This document shows positions 33,676 to 41,364 of a stretch of DNA of 42,780 nucleotides, piece after piece (within the stretch, counting starts at the first letter, position 1; each line of letters opens with the position of its first letter). The translations under genes were made by a program, and so were the position numbers. This stretch comes from Ciceribacter sichuanensis (GTDB lineage Bacteria > Pseudomonadota > Alphaproteobacteria > Rhizobiales > Rhizobiaceae). The stretch covers positions 1 to 42,780 of the forward strand of contig NZ_JAMXLX010000016.1 of the NCBI RefSeq assembly GCF_024055605.1. Direction: 5' to 3'. The notes under the pieces were generated by a model. The model had not been told where the DNA came from and searched no databases. It was given only the letters and a program-made list of their open reading frames with translations.

Positions 33676-34716
33676 TTAGTTCTTTCCCGGCGAAGCTTCG
33701 TAATTCGCCGGTATCCAATAGAATTGTCCCTGCGACGCGCTGACGTGTCCAACACCAGGGAAGGAAATGTGCGCTGCACCTATCCAGTAGCCCTTGCGAG
33801 CAGCATCGGAGAATATGGCCTCTCTTTCGTTCTCGGCCATTTCAGCGTCGCTGTCGTAAGCCAGGGTTACGGATGGGTTTGGAAACTGAACCGCGGCGAC
33901 GTGAACGACATCGCCCCACATCAGCATCTGCTGGCCCCGGCTCTCGACCATGAAGAAGCTATGGCCGGGGGTGTGGCCGGGGCTTGCGATGGGCGTGATG
34001 CCAGGGAAGAGTTGCTGGCCATAGGCGAAGGGCTTGAACCTGCCGGCGTCGATGTAAGGTTTGAGTGACGCCTTGTCCCCCTCGAACATCGAGTTCAGCA
34101 GCTTGGGGGCCGCCTGTTCGTTCTTGTCGTTCAGCCAATAATCCGCATCGACCTGGCTGACCCGGATGATGGCATTCCTGAACGCCATGGCGCCGTTGGG
34201 GGCGATCCCACCGACATGGTCGGCATGCAGATGGGTCAGATAGATCTCATCGACCTGATCGGGCTCATAGCCGGCGCTTTTGAGATTATCGATGAGATGT
34301 CCGCAGCAATCTCCATACAGAGAGCCCGCCCCACTATCGATCAGGATAAGCTTCGAACCGGTATTGATCAGGAAGGCGTTGATCGATCCGGCGACCGGAA
34401 CGGCGAGCTTGCTTTCGGCCAGCAGCGCGTCGGCCTCGCCGGGTGAAGCCTGATCCAGTGGGATTGCGCCTTTATCGCCGACCACTTTGGTGAGAACCTT
34501 ATGGACGGGAAACGGATGTGTTCCATCCGACAATACGGTAATTTCGAAGGCGCCGAGGATCATTCGGTGGAAGCCGGGAGCCTGGGTGCCGACCATGGGT
34601 GCGGCGGCCGATGCCGGTGACGGGGCGAGATCGATGACGATGGCAGCGGCCAGCGACAGGGCTGCGGCTATTGCCGTAAGGCGTTGTCGTGACGGGCGTC
34701 TTGATTTTGAAGACAT
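33676..34716 (-). CDS. MBL-fold hydrolase with signal peptide (periplasmic)
   Basis: A 346-residue metallo-hydrolase. The N-terminus is a Sec-type signal: basic SRRPSRQRL, then a hydrophobic run, then ASA near residue 37. The zinc motif HLHADH lies in IYLTHLHADHVGGI near residue 165, and GHTPGH follows. It is related to the cytosolic protein at 32530 through GHTPGH and the HxHxDH core. The periplasmic location suggests it meets an exogenous lactone, ester or sulfate first. The start follows GGAGAGAGC. Confidence 0.87.
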   Translation of the reverse strand: MSSKSRRPSRQRLTAIAAALSLAAAIVIDLAPSPASAAAPMVGTQAPGFHRMILGAFEITVLSDGTHPFPVHKVLTKVVGDKGAIPLDQASPGEADALLAESKLAVPVAGSINAFLINTGSKLILIDSGAGSLYGDCCGHLIDNLKSAGYEPDQVDEIYLTHLHADHVGGIAPNGAMAFRNAIIRVSQVDADYWLNDKNEQAAPKLLNSMFEGDKASLKPYIDAGRFKPFAYGQQLFPGITPIASPGHTPGHSFFMVESRGQQMLMWGDVVHVAAVQFPNPSVTLAYDSDAEMAENEREAIFSDAARKGYWIGAAHISFPGVGHVSASQGQFYWIPANYEASPGKN

Positions 34717-34923
34717 GTGCTCTCTCCATGCTTGGGAGACAAGCGTTACCCGTCCGTCGGTCTCAACTCTTGCACGTCAGTCTGATGTTTGGCCCAAACG
34801 ACGGTGAAAGACTGGCCGGGCAATGGCCCCGGCGATCGCAATCGGCCCTTCCGCATGAACTGGCGACTGGTGCGAACCAGCGGGTATGGGTGTCCGCGCG
34901 ACTTCAACCCCATACAGGCAATG

Positions 34924-34956
34924 CGACGCGAGAGGGAGACGATCCCGCTCGCGTCG
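34924..34956 (-). terminator. Terminator-like hairpin after xapX
   Basis: A 9-bp stem, CGACGCGAG / CTCGCGTCG, whose 15-base loop can pair further (GGGA with TCCC). It lies 20 bases beyond the XapX stop on the minus strand. Confidence 0.45.
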
Positions 34957-34976
34957 TCGAAATCAAAATCAAGGTT

Positions 34977-35255
34977 TCAGGTGTCGGTCTTGCCCGCCTT
35001 GGACGGCAAATCGGCATGATCGGCACCACCGGGAAGATGGCCGAACACATGCGGCTTGATTTGATAGAGCCAGGAAACGGCAGCCGGCTCCTTGCTCCAC
35101 AGCGTGCGGGCCAATGGAATGATCTGTTCACCGACCAGGATGCCAAGGAGCCCGACGAGCGCGACGACAGGCGGCGCAGGAGAGCGCACATTCAGGAGGC
35201 TGTAGACGATGCCGACGAGCAGGCCTGCACCAAGAGACAGCGGGTATATTTTCAT
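34977..35255 (-). CDS. XapX domain protein (DUF1427)
   Basis: A 92-residue membrane protein. The first 50 residues contain two hydrophobic helices and the family string YSLLNVRSPAPPVVALVGLL, which is highly diagnostic of XapX. The start at 35255 gives MKIYPLSLGAG, the usual N-terminus, so a longer start at 35291 is rejected. XapX was named for its link to xanthosine operons, but its function is unknown. In many proteobacteria it sits beside isochorismatase-like or alpha/beta hydrolases, as it does here. It lies 68 bp after the isochorismatase gene on the same strand. Confidence 0.85.
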   Translation of the reverse strand: MKIYPLSLGAGLLVGIVYSLLNVRSPAPPVVALVGLLGILVGEQIIPLARTLWSKEPAAVSWLYQIKPHVFGHLPGGADHADLPSKAGKTDT

Positions 35256-35323
35256 GGGCTTACCCCCTTCCGATCCGGAAGCACGCTCCATTCATTCGAA
35301 CGGAGCGACGCGCCGACTTGACC

Positions 35324-35980
35324 TCAGTGGCTTTCGGAGGCGTTGAACATCGTCTTGGCGTAGATGATGCCGAGGCCATAGGCCCCGCCAAACTTCTTCG
35401 CGACACCGGTCGTCATGTCATAGGTCTCGGTACGCGCCCAATCGCGCTGCAGTTCGAGCATGTATTGGAGCGATGTCATGGGCTGGGCGCCGGCCTGGAC
35501 CATGCGATCCATCGCGCGGTTGTGGGCCTCGTCGCTGACGTCGCCGCAGGCATCTGCCAGAACGTACACTTCAAAACCCTGCTCGATAGCCGAGAGGGCA
35601 GGACCAACGATGCATACGCCCGTCCACAGGCCGCTGAGCACGATGCGCTTCTTGCCGATGCGGTTGACCTCGTCGATGACCGCGGCGTCCTCCCAGGTGT
35701 TCATCGACGTGCGATCGAAGAGCGTCTGGCCCGGAAAGGCATCCGTGATCTCGTTGAACATCGGACCGGAGAAGCTTTTTTCCGCCACGGTCGTCAGGAT
35801 CGTGGATACGCCGAATCCCTTGGCAGCGTTTGCCACGAGAGCGGCATTGTTTCGCAGGTTGATTGCATCGATGCTCTTGGTCGCAAAAGCCATCTGCGAC
35901 TGGAAATCGATCATGATTAGCGTGTGGTCCTTCGGCGTCAGAAGCTTCGAGCCGGGCGTCGGCGTTGCATGTACGGTCAT
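35324..35980 (-). CDS. Isochorismatase-like cysteine hydrolase (YcaC type)
   Basis: A 218-residue hydrolase. The triad elements are Asp in LIMIDFQSQMAF and Cys in LSGLWTGVCIVGPAL; a Lys is expected in between. The family cleaves amides or related bonds, and YcaC itself has no firm substrate. The start at 35980 follows GAGGGG; an in-frame ATG at 36055 would add 25 residues unlike the family. It leads a unit with XapX. It is related to, but clearly different from, the paralogue at 39003. Confidence 0.87.
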   Translation of the reverse strand: MTVHATPTPGSKLLTPKDHTLIMIDFQSQMAFATKSIDAINLRNNAALVANAAKGFGVSTILTTVAEKSFSGPMFNEITDAFPGQTLFDRTSMNTWEDAAVIDEVNRIGKKRIVLSGLWTGVCIVGPALSAIEQGFEVYVLADACGDVSDEAHNRAMDRMVQAGAQPMTSLQYMLELQRDWARTETYDMTTGVAKKFGGAYGLGIIYAKTMFNASESH

Positions 35981-36328
35981 GGATGTTGCCCCTCTAGTTG
36001 ATGCGCAGTTGATGGGGACAGCATGTTTCAGAACGGCAGAGCCTTCTTGTCGCATACAGGGGTGGTTTGGATGATCCTATGGCGAGCTTGACCATGATTG
36101 CGCCGGCGGCGAGAAATGAGGGGCGTGTTGCCCATTCCCCGCCTGTCACTTCACATGATCGGCCGATCGTATGGGTGGCTCATCAGATGATACCGCCGAC
36201 CGCTTTTTTGTACATTTGTGCCGCGATTTGAAGATTGCTCCTGCGAAAATTCGGGGCCTCTAGCGGTTCGCGAAAACAGCTGTTAAACTCAAGTAAATCC
36301 TCCGAAAACAACACTTCGAGGCTCTCTG
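35981..36328. promoter_or_regulatory. Divergent intergenic region with a 12-bp palindrome
   Basis: About 350 bp between the divergent isochorismatase and alpha/beta hydrolase genes. It holds GATCGGCCGATC (36157-36168), a perfect palindrome that could be an operator. An AT-rich stretch near 36200-36225 could hold a promoter. No gene is supported here. Confidence 0.4.
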
Positions 36329-37150
36329 ATGCCGATGCTCACCATGCGTGACAACACTCGTCTTTATTACAAAGATTGGGGGAGTGGTCCGCCTGTGCTT
36401 TTCAGTCACGGCTGGCCCTTGAGCTCGGACATGTGGGAAAACCAGATGATGCATCTGGCATCGGAGGGATATCGCGTAATTGCCCATGACCGGAGAGGTT
36501 TCGGCAGATCCGATCAGCCGTGGCATGGATATGATCACGATACGTTTTCGGACGATCTTTCAGAGATTATTACTGCGCTCGATCTGAAAGATGTCACCTT
36601 GGTTGGCTACGCGATGGGCGGCGGCGAGATCACCCGCTATATCGGTCGCCACGGGACGGACAGGATTTCGCGCATCGTCCTCATCGGGGCGACCACCCCG
36701 AAACTGGCGTGGAGCGAGGATTACCCGAACGGCGTTCCCGAAGCGGTATTCGAAGGCGTCAGAGCCGGATTGAAATCGGACCGGGCGGAATTCATTCGTG
36801 GTTTCTCGCGACTGTTCTTCGGTGCCGACCGCGATGGCGCAACCGTGTCCGAAGGGAGCATGATGCAATTGCATCAGATCGCGATGCAGTCCTCATTGAA
36901 GGCCGCGCATGATTCCATAACCGCCTGCGCGATGACCGACTATCGAGCGGATATCATGAAATTCGATATCCCTGTCCTGATTATCCACGGTGAGGACGAC
37001 GCCTTCGTTCCCTATGGCGCGACGGCGCGTCAGGCAGCCGAATTGATGCCGGACGCTGAACTGAAGGTGTATGAGGGCGCTCCGCACGGCCTGCTTTTTA
37101 CCCATAAAGATCGGCTGAATAGCGATCTGTTGAGCTTTATCCGGCAATGA
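36329..37150 (+). CDS. Haloperoxidase-like alpha/beta hydrolase lacking the nucleophile serine
   Basis: A 273-residue alpha/beta-fold protein resembling non-haem chloroperoxidases and esterases (FSHGWPLSSDMWENQM, then VIAHDRRGFGRSDQP). The nucleophile elbow reads VGYAMGGGE: Ala95 (GCG) stands where the family has Ser (G-x-S-x-G). The acid (HGEDDAFVP) and His (GAPHG) are kept. Ordinary ester hydrolysis is therefore not expected. It may be a binding protein or sensor, or use a nucleophile-free reaction. Its stop overlaps the ATG of a FixJ-type regulator (37147-37150), hinting at a signalling link. The intact relative at 40032 has GHSTGGGE. Confidence 0.88.
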   Translation: MPMLTMRDNTRLYYKDWGSGPPVLFSHGWPLSSDMWENQMMHLASEGYRVIAHDRRGFGRSDQPWHGYDHDTFSDDLSEIITALDLKDVTLVGYAMGGGEITRYIGRHGTDRISRIVLIGATTPKLAWSEDYPNGVPEAVFEGVRAGLKSDRAEFIRGFSRLFFGADRDGATVSEGSMMQLHQIAMQSSLKAAHDSITACAMTDYRADIMKFDIPVLIIHGEDDAFVPYGATARQAAELMPDAELKVYEGAPHGLLFTHKDRLNSDLLSFIRQ

Positions 37151-37788
37151 ACGTCGTGGCGACGGAGGGCCCGATCGTATTCATCATCGAGGACGATGAT
37201 GAATTGCGACTGTCTCTCGACAGCCTTTTCAGGTCGGTAGGCCTGAAGACCAGCATGTTTGCCAATGCCAGGGAATTTCGCGCTTCGAAGCTGCCGGATG
37301 TAACCGGATGCTTGGTGGTCGACGTTCGCCTGCCGGGCCTGAGCGGTCTGGACTTCCACGATCAACTGACCAGGGCGGGATCCGCCATACCCGTTATCTT
37401 CATGACCGGCCACGGGGACATCCCGATGACGGTCAGAGCCATGAAGGCCGGCGCCATCGATTTTCTTCCCAAACCCTTTCGCGATCAGGACATGCTCGAT
37501 GCGGTCGCCTCGGCACTTGAGGTGGATCGCAAGAGGAGAGAAGGCGAAGTCGAGCTTATGGCCTTGCGAAAGCGTTATTCGGAACTGAGCCTGCGGGAAC
37601 GACAGGTGATGACACTCGTTACGACCGGCCTGATGAACAAGCAGGTCGCGGGCAAGCTTTCGTTAAGCGAGGTCACGGTGAAAATTCACCGGGGCTCCGC
37701 GATGCGGAAGATGGATGCAAGGACCCTCGCCGATCTGATAAAGATGGCCGAACTCCTGGAGCTTCACCGGGACCTCGAAAACTCCTGA
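37147..37788 (+). CDS. FixJ-family two-component response regulator
   Basis: A 213-residue regulator. The receiver has the acidic cluster D16-D18, phosphoacceptor D59 in VVDVRLPG, switch Thr in IFMTGHGDIPM and Lys in LPKPF. The LuxR/GerE helix-turn-helix follows from about residue 145 (LSLRERQVMTLVTTGLMNKQ). It is co-translated with the nucleophile-less hydrolase upstream. No kinase is adjacent; the PAS kinase at 29221 is the only candidate in the window. It is tail to tail with the single-domain receiver gene. Confidence 0.92.
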   Translation: MNVVATEGPIVFIIEDDDELRLSLDSLFRSVGLKTSMFANAREFRASKLPDVTGCLVVDVRLPGLSGLDFHDQLTRAGSAIPVIFMTGHGDIPMTVRAMKAGAIDFLPKPFRDQDMLDAVASALEVDRKRREGEVELMALRKRYSELSLRERQVMTLVTTGLMNKQVAGKLSLSEVTVKIHRGSAMRKMDARTLADLIKMAELLELHRDLENS

Positions 37789-37789
37789 T

Positions 37790-38158
37790 CTACGGGTGAA
37801 TTGCCAGGCGTATCGTTTCCAGCAGGTCCTGCAGGCCGAATGGCTTGGTTACGAATGCGACTGCTCCGGTCTGCAGGGCCTTCTCGCGAAGCCCCTGCTC
37901 AAGTCGTCCCGTCATCAGGATGACGGGTAAGTCGGGACGTAACGCCTTGAGGAGCGAAACAAGCTCGATACCCGATATGTTCGGCATGTGGATATCGCTG
38001 ACGATACATGAGAACCGGTTCAGTTCGCTCGAAGCCAGCAGATCCTCCGGCGACCTGAAGCATGATGTATTATAACCCAGCGAGCGTATGAGGCTGGAAA
38101 GCGCGGCAGGAATGTCCGGATCGTCGTCAACGATACCAATCAGCGGAGTTTCCGGCAT
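37790..38158 (-). CDS. Single-domain response regulator
   Basis: A 122-residue stand-alone receiver with D11-D13, phosphoacceptor D55 in CIVSDIHMP, Thr in VILMTGR and Lys in VTKPF. It is highly similar to the receiver at 30767-31168. Both are tail to tail with another two-component gene (kinase there, FixJ-type here). A phosphate-sink or competing-acceptor role is plausible. Confidence 0.88.
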   Translation of the reverse strand: MPETPLIGIVDDDPDIPAALSSLIRSLGYNTSCFRSPEDLLASSELNRFSCIVSDIHMPNISGIELVSLLKALRPDLPVILMTGRLEQGLREKALQTGAVAFVTKPFGLQDLLETIRLAIHP

Positions 38159-38227
38159 TCCATTCCCCAGTCTGCATCTGAACGATGCGCAAACCCTAGT
38201 GCGCCCGATTATTCAATGCTTTCGTTC

Positions 38228-38482
38228 CTATCGTTCGGCAACTGAAACATCCGGCCGGTCGGATGGTCCGGCGAACTCGCGGTGCCACGTTCCATCCTCG
38301 GCCTGGTAGACGATTTCGGCCGACTGACCGCTCCGCTGCTGGCGCCTGGCGGCCTGGTGCGCAGCGGCGTGTGCGGCTGCGTGGGTTGGAAAGGGCTCGG
38401 ACCAGACGTTGTCCAGGTGATACGCCCACCCGCCGTCATGGCGGCCGACATGATAGGTGAGATGATTTGGAACAGTAGTCAT
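38228..38482 (-). CDS. DUF2188 domain protein
   Basis: An 84-residue protein. The pattern YHVGRHDGGWAYHLDNVWSE, then THAAAHAAAHQAARRQQRSG, then QAEDGTWHREF matches DUF2188: a GGW strand, an Ala-rich helix and a final strand. The start at 38482 follows CAGGAAGGACG. The function of the family is unknown. It is on the same strand as the receiver gene, 69 bp upstream of that gene's start. Confidence 0.75.
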   Translation of the reverse strand: MTTVPNHLTYHVGRHDGGWAYHLDNVWSEPFPTHAAAHAAAHQAARRQQRSGQSAEIVYQAEDGTWHREFAGPSDRPDVSVAER

Positions 38483-38739
38483 AGCGTCCTTCCTGGGTCC
38501 GTCCGCCGATCGCCGTGCTTCGACAGGTCAGCGTGTCGAGCCGTCATCCCGAAATTCGCCGGGATGGGCCGACCACGAAGCGCAACGGTTAGGCCGAAAG
38601 TATCGTCGCGTATTGAATTATTCGACTTTACGTGGACGAATGGATTGCTACTTGCGATGGCCGAAAATTTCCCCACGCACATGTATAGCGGAACTATCCG
38701 TAGGTATGATTTTTTACTGGCCCGGCTCTGGTATCGTGT

Positions 38740-38870
38740 TCCTCGCTGCCTCGTACAGAGGCGGTAGCGTGCCTCCCAAGCTACCGACATGCTTCGGCTT
38801 CCCCTCACCGAAGCGGCGGATCCAGGATCCGCATGGCCGCTCAGTTCCGCCCCTGAGCGGCCATTTTTTA
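38740..38870 (+). ncRNA. Candidate trans-acting small RNA with C-rich loops
   Basis: Four consecutive hairpins lead into an intrinsic terminator in a gene-free stretch. They are GCCTC/GAGGC (38748-38762), GGTAGC/GCTACC with loop GTGCCTCCCAA (38763-38785), GCTTCGG/CCGAAGC with loop CTTCCCCTCA (38791-38814) and GCGGATCC/GGATCCGC (38816-38832). Unpaired CCTCCC and CCCCTC can pair with Shine-Dalgarno sequences, as in alphaproteobacterial sRNAs of the alpha-r14/NfeR1 and CcsR kinds. No clear -35/-10 was identified, so the 5' end is approximate. No coding sequence explains the terminator. Confidence 0.55.
38835..38870 (+). terminator. Rho-independent terminator
   Basis: A 10-bp stem, GGCCGCTCAG / CTGAGCGGCC, with an 8-base C-rich loop (TTCCGCCC), followed by ATTTTTTAT. 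It is a textbook intrinsic terminator with no plus-strand gene in front of it, which supports the sRNA call. Confidence 0.85.
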
Positions 38871-39002
38871 TCCAGCGTGCCGAAACGCACCAACGCGAAT
38901 TCGGACGTGGTTTCACCAAATCCAGAACATCCGTTCAAGCCAGTGGGCCGCCGTTGCATTTACCCTCGTCCATCCATGTAACAGGCAGCCAGGAGCGACA
39001 AC

Positions 39003-39629
39003 ATGACCAATCTGCCCCTACTCAATCCGTCCGAAGCCGTACTGTTGATGGTCGATCAACAGGCAGGTCTGGCGTTCGGCGTTGGATCGATCGATCGCCA
39101 GCTCCTCATCAGCAACACGGTCGCTTTGGCGAAGACCGCAAATACATTTCAGATTCCGGTGATCGTCTCCACATCCGCTTCCAAGGTCTACAGCGGTCCG
39201 CTGATGCCTTCGATCCGAAGCGTTCTCGGCGATGCGCCCTCGTTTGAGCGGCGAAACATGAATGCATGGGAAGATCAGGCGGTCCGCGAAGCCGTCGAAA
39301 AGACGGGACGTCGAAAACTGATTGTTTCGGGCCTTTTGACCGAGGCCTGCGTATCGTTTCCCGTTCTGTCCGCATTGGCTGATGGCTATGAGGTATCCGT
39401 GGTCGCCGACACCTGTGGCGGCATCACGCCCGACAGTCACTCCCTCGCTCTGCGCCGAATGGAGGCGGCAGGGGCAACCATGACCTCCTGGCTTCAGGTT
39501 CTACTCGAACTTCAGCGCGATTGGACACGCAAGGAGACCTACGACGGAGCCCGGGCAATCGTGGAAGGCCATGCTGGCGGCTATGGCATTGGGCTGGCCT
39601 ATGCGCGCGACATGATCCACCCGGTATGA
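39003..39629 (+). CDS. Isochorismatase-like cysteine hydrolase
   Basis: A 208-residue YcaC-type hydrolase. The Asp lies in LMVDQQAGLAF and the Cys in LIVSGLLTEACVSFPVL. The C-terminal half shares LELQRDW and ETYD with the paralogue at 35324, showing common ancestry. The start follows AGGAGCGACAAC. It stands alone on the plus strand, followed by about 400 bp without a gene. Substrate unknown. Confidence 0.88.
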   Translation: MTNLPLLNPSEAVLLMVDQQAGLAFGVGSIDRQLLISNTVALAKTANTFQIPVIVSTSASKVYSGPLMPSIRSVLGDAPSFERRNMNAWEDQAVREAVEKTGRRKLIVSGLLTEACVSFPVLSALADGYEVSVVADTCGGITPDSHSLALRRMEAAGATMTSWLQVLLELQRDWTRKETYDGARAIVEGHAGGYGIGLAYARDMIHPV

Positions 39630-40031
39630 CGCCGAACCGGCGAACCGCATCCTTCCGCTTGGGCATGCCTGAAATCGCAAAACAGGGCTCCGGTTGCGGT
39701 TTGGCGTCGCTTCCTCGAAGAGACGGCCGGTCTGGACGCCGATGCGAGCCTGCCGGAGAACGGGATTGACGATAGCGGGGGGACGGATCCGGTTCCTGTT
39801 CGAAATTCTTCGGGATGGCCGTCCGTAAATCCCCTCCAAATCCGAACGTATTTGAAGCCACGCGGCCGACCGGCCGCGTGGCTTCTCCAATTCACAACGC
39901 GCCTTTTCCTGCCACGGGCAATGCCTTGGCATTGTTCAAAAATCATCGGAACCAACAAGATCGGACCGGCGGATACTTCTACAACGCTTCACACGGCGAT
40001 CATCTGCCGCCAAGCCACCAAGGGGCCAACG
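39630..40031. other. Intergenic region with a long hairpin
   Basis: About 400 bp without a supported gene. It contains a 14-bp perfect stem, GAAGCCACGCGGCC / GGCCGCGTGGCTTC, with a 4-base loop at 39854-39885. That hairpin may end the isochorismatase transcript. The downstream part should hold the promoter of the hydrolase at 40032, but no confident match was seen. Confidence 0.4.
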
Positions 40032-41009
40032 ATGGCAAACGACTTCGATTTCTCACTGTCCCGCCGCCAGACACTCATTGCAGGCGCAGCCTTTTCAGCT
40101 GCGATGGCGGTCCCGGACCTTGCATTCCCAAAATCGACAACTCAGACCTCGAAAGGAAACTTCGAAATGACCGACGGCTTCGTAAAAACCAAGGACGGCG
40201 TGAACATCTATTATAAGGATTGGGGTCCGAAGGACGCGCAACCGATCCATTTTCATCACGGCTGGCCGCTGTCGTCGGACGACTGGGACACCCAGATGAT
40301 CTTCTTCCTTCAGAACGGTTTCCGTGTTGTCGCCCACGACCGTCGTGGTCATGGTCGCTCTTCGCAGGTCGCTGACGGTCACGACATGGACCACTATGCA
40401 GCGGATGCATCGGCTGTCGTCGAACACCTCGATCTGAAGAACGCTGTTCACATCGGCCACTCCACCGGTGGCGGCGAAGTTGCACGTTATGTAGCGAAGT
40501 ATGGCGAGCCGCAGGGTCGTGTTGCCAAGGCCGTCCTCGTCAGCGCCGTTCCGCCGATCATGCTCAAAACCGATTCGAATCCGGGTGGTCTGCCGATGGA
40601 AGTCTTCGATGGCATTCGCAAGGGTGTCGCGGAGAACCGCGCGCAGCTCTTCATGGATTTCCCGACAGGCCCGTTCTACGGTTTCAACCGTGAAGGCGCA
40701 AAGATCTATCCCGGCGTAATCCAGAATTGGTGGCGCCAGGGAATGATGGGCGGCGTGAAGGCCCATTACGACGGCATCAAGGCCTTCTCCGAAACCGACC
40801 AGACCGAGGACCTGAAGAAGATCACCGTTCCGACCCTCGTTCTGCATGGTGATGACGATCAGGTGGTGCCGATCGCCGACTCTGCCGAGCTTTCCGTCAA
40901 GCTCGTCAAGAACGGCACGCTCAAGGTCTATAAGGGTTACCCCCACGGCATGCTGACAACCCATGCGGACGTCATCAACCCGGACCTTCTCGCCTTCATC
41001 AAGGCTTAA
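40032..41009 (+). CDS. Haloperoxidase-like alpha/beta hydrolase with Tat signal
   Basis: A 325-residue alpha/beta hydrolase. The N-terminus has SRRQTLIAGAAFSAAMAVPD, a Tat-type signal, so export to the periplasm is expected. The catalytic core is complete: oxyanion HHGWPLSSDDW, nucleophile GHSTGGGE, acid HGDDDQVVP and His in YPHGML. It is related to arylesterase/chloroperoxidase-type enzymes. The ATG at 40032 is chosen because the signal starts there; the frame is open further upstream but that part is not protein-like. A strong terminator follows directly. Confidence 0.9.
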   Translation: MANDFDFSLSRRQTLIAGAAFSAAMAVPDLAFPKSTTQTSKGNFEMTDGFVKTKDGVNIYYKDWGPKDAQPIHFHHGWPLSSDDWDTQMIFFLQNGFRVVAHDRRGHGRSSQVADGHDMDHYAADASAVVEHLDLKNAVHIGHSTGGGEVARYVAKYGEPQGRVAKAVLVSAVPPIMLKTDSNPGGLPMEVFDGIRKGVAENRAQLFMDFPTGPFYGFNREGAKIYPGVIQNWWRQGMMGGVKAHYDGIKAFSETDQTEDLKKITVPTLVLHGDDDQVVPIADSAELSVKLVKNGTLKVYKGYPHGMLTTHADVINPDLLAFIKA

Positions 41010-41027
41010 ATCGGTATACCGACAACC

Positions 41028-41069
41028 GTCCCGCTCGCGAGAAATTGCGAGCGGGACGTTTTGGTTTTT
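41028..41069 (+). terminator. Rho-independent terminator of the hydrolase gene
   Basis: An 11-bp stem, GTCCCGCTCGC / GCGAGCGGGAC, with an 8-base loop, then GTTTTGGTTTTT. It lies 18 bases after the stop. From here to 41364 nothing further is recognised. Confidence 0.9.
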
Positions 41070-41364
41070 CGAGGGTGAGGATGCCGTTGTCTTGCGCGGA
41101 TGTTGCCAGACCGGAGCTCCGGCGGATGGACGAATGGCTTGGAGTAGAACAGTTCAAGGGGAGATGCCGGCCCGCCGTCAGGGCAGACAAAGGCGCCACT
41201 TCCGCCCGAGGCCGGACGGCAGGACTTTCATTCTTACACGCAGGCGTCAGGACGTTTTGGACGCCAGAGTTTCCGGTGAGCACGAGATCGCCGAAAATGC
41301 GCTATCTCTTTGTTTTCCTGCAGTGCCAGACGCGAAAGCGGCTCCCACTTCTGCTGGAATTGCT

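Noticed and set aside
33384..33779. Possible 131-residue minus-strand gene between the two MBL hydrolases
   Set aside because: It overlaps the 3' end of the exported hydrolase and a terminator-like hairpin, with no family resemblance or ribosome site.
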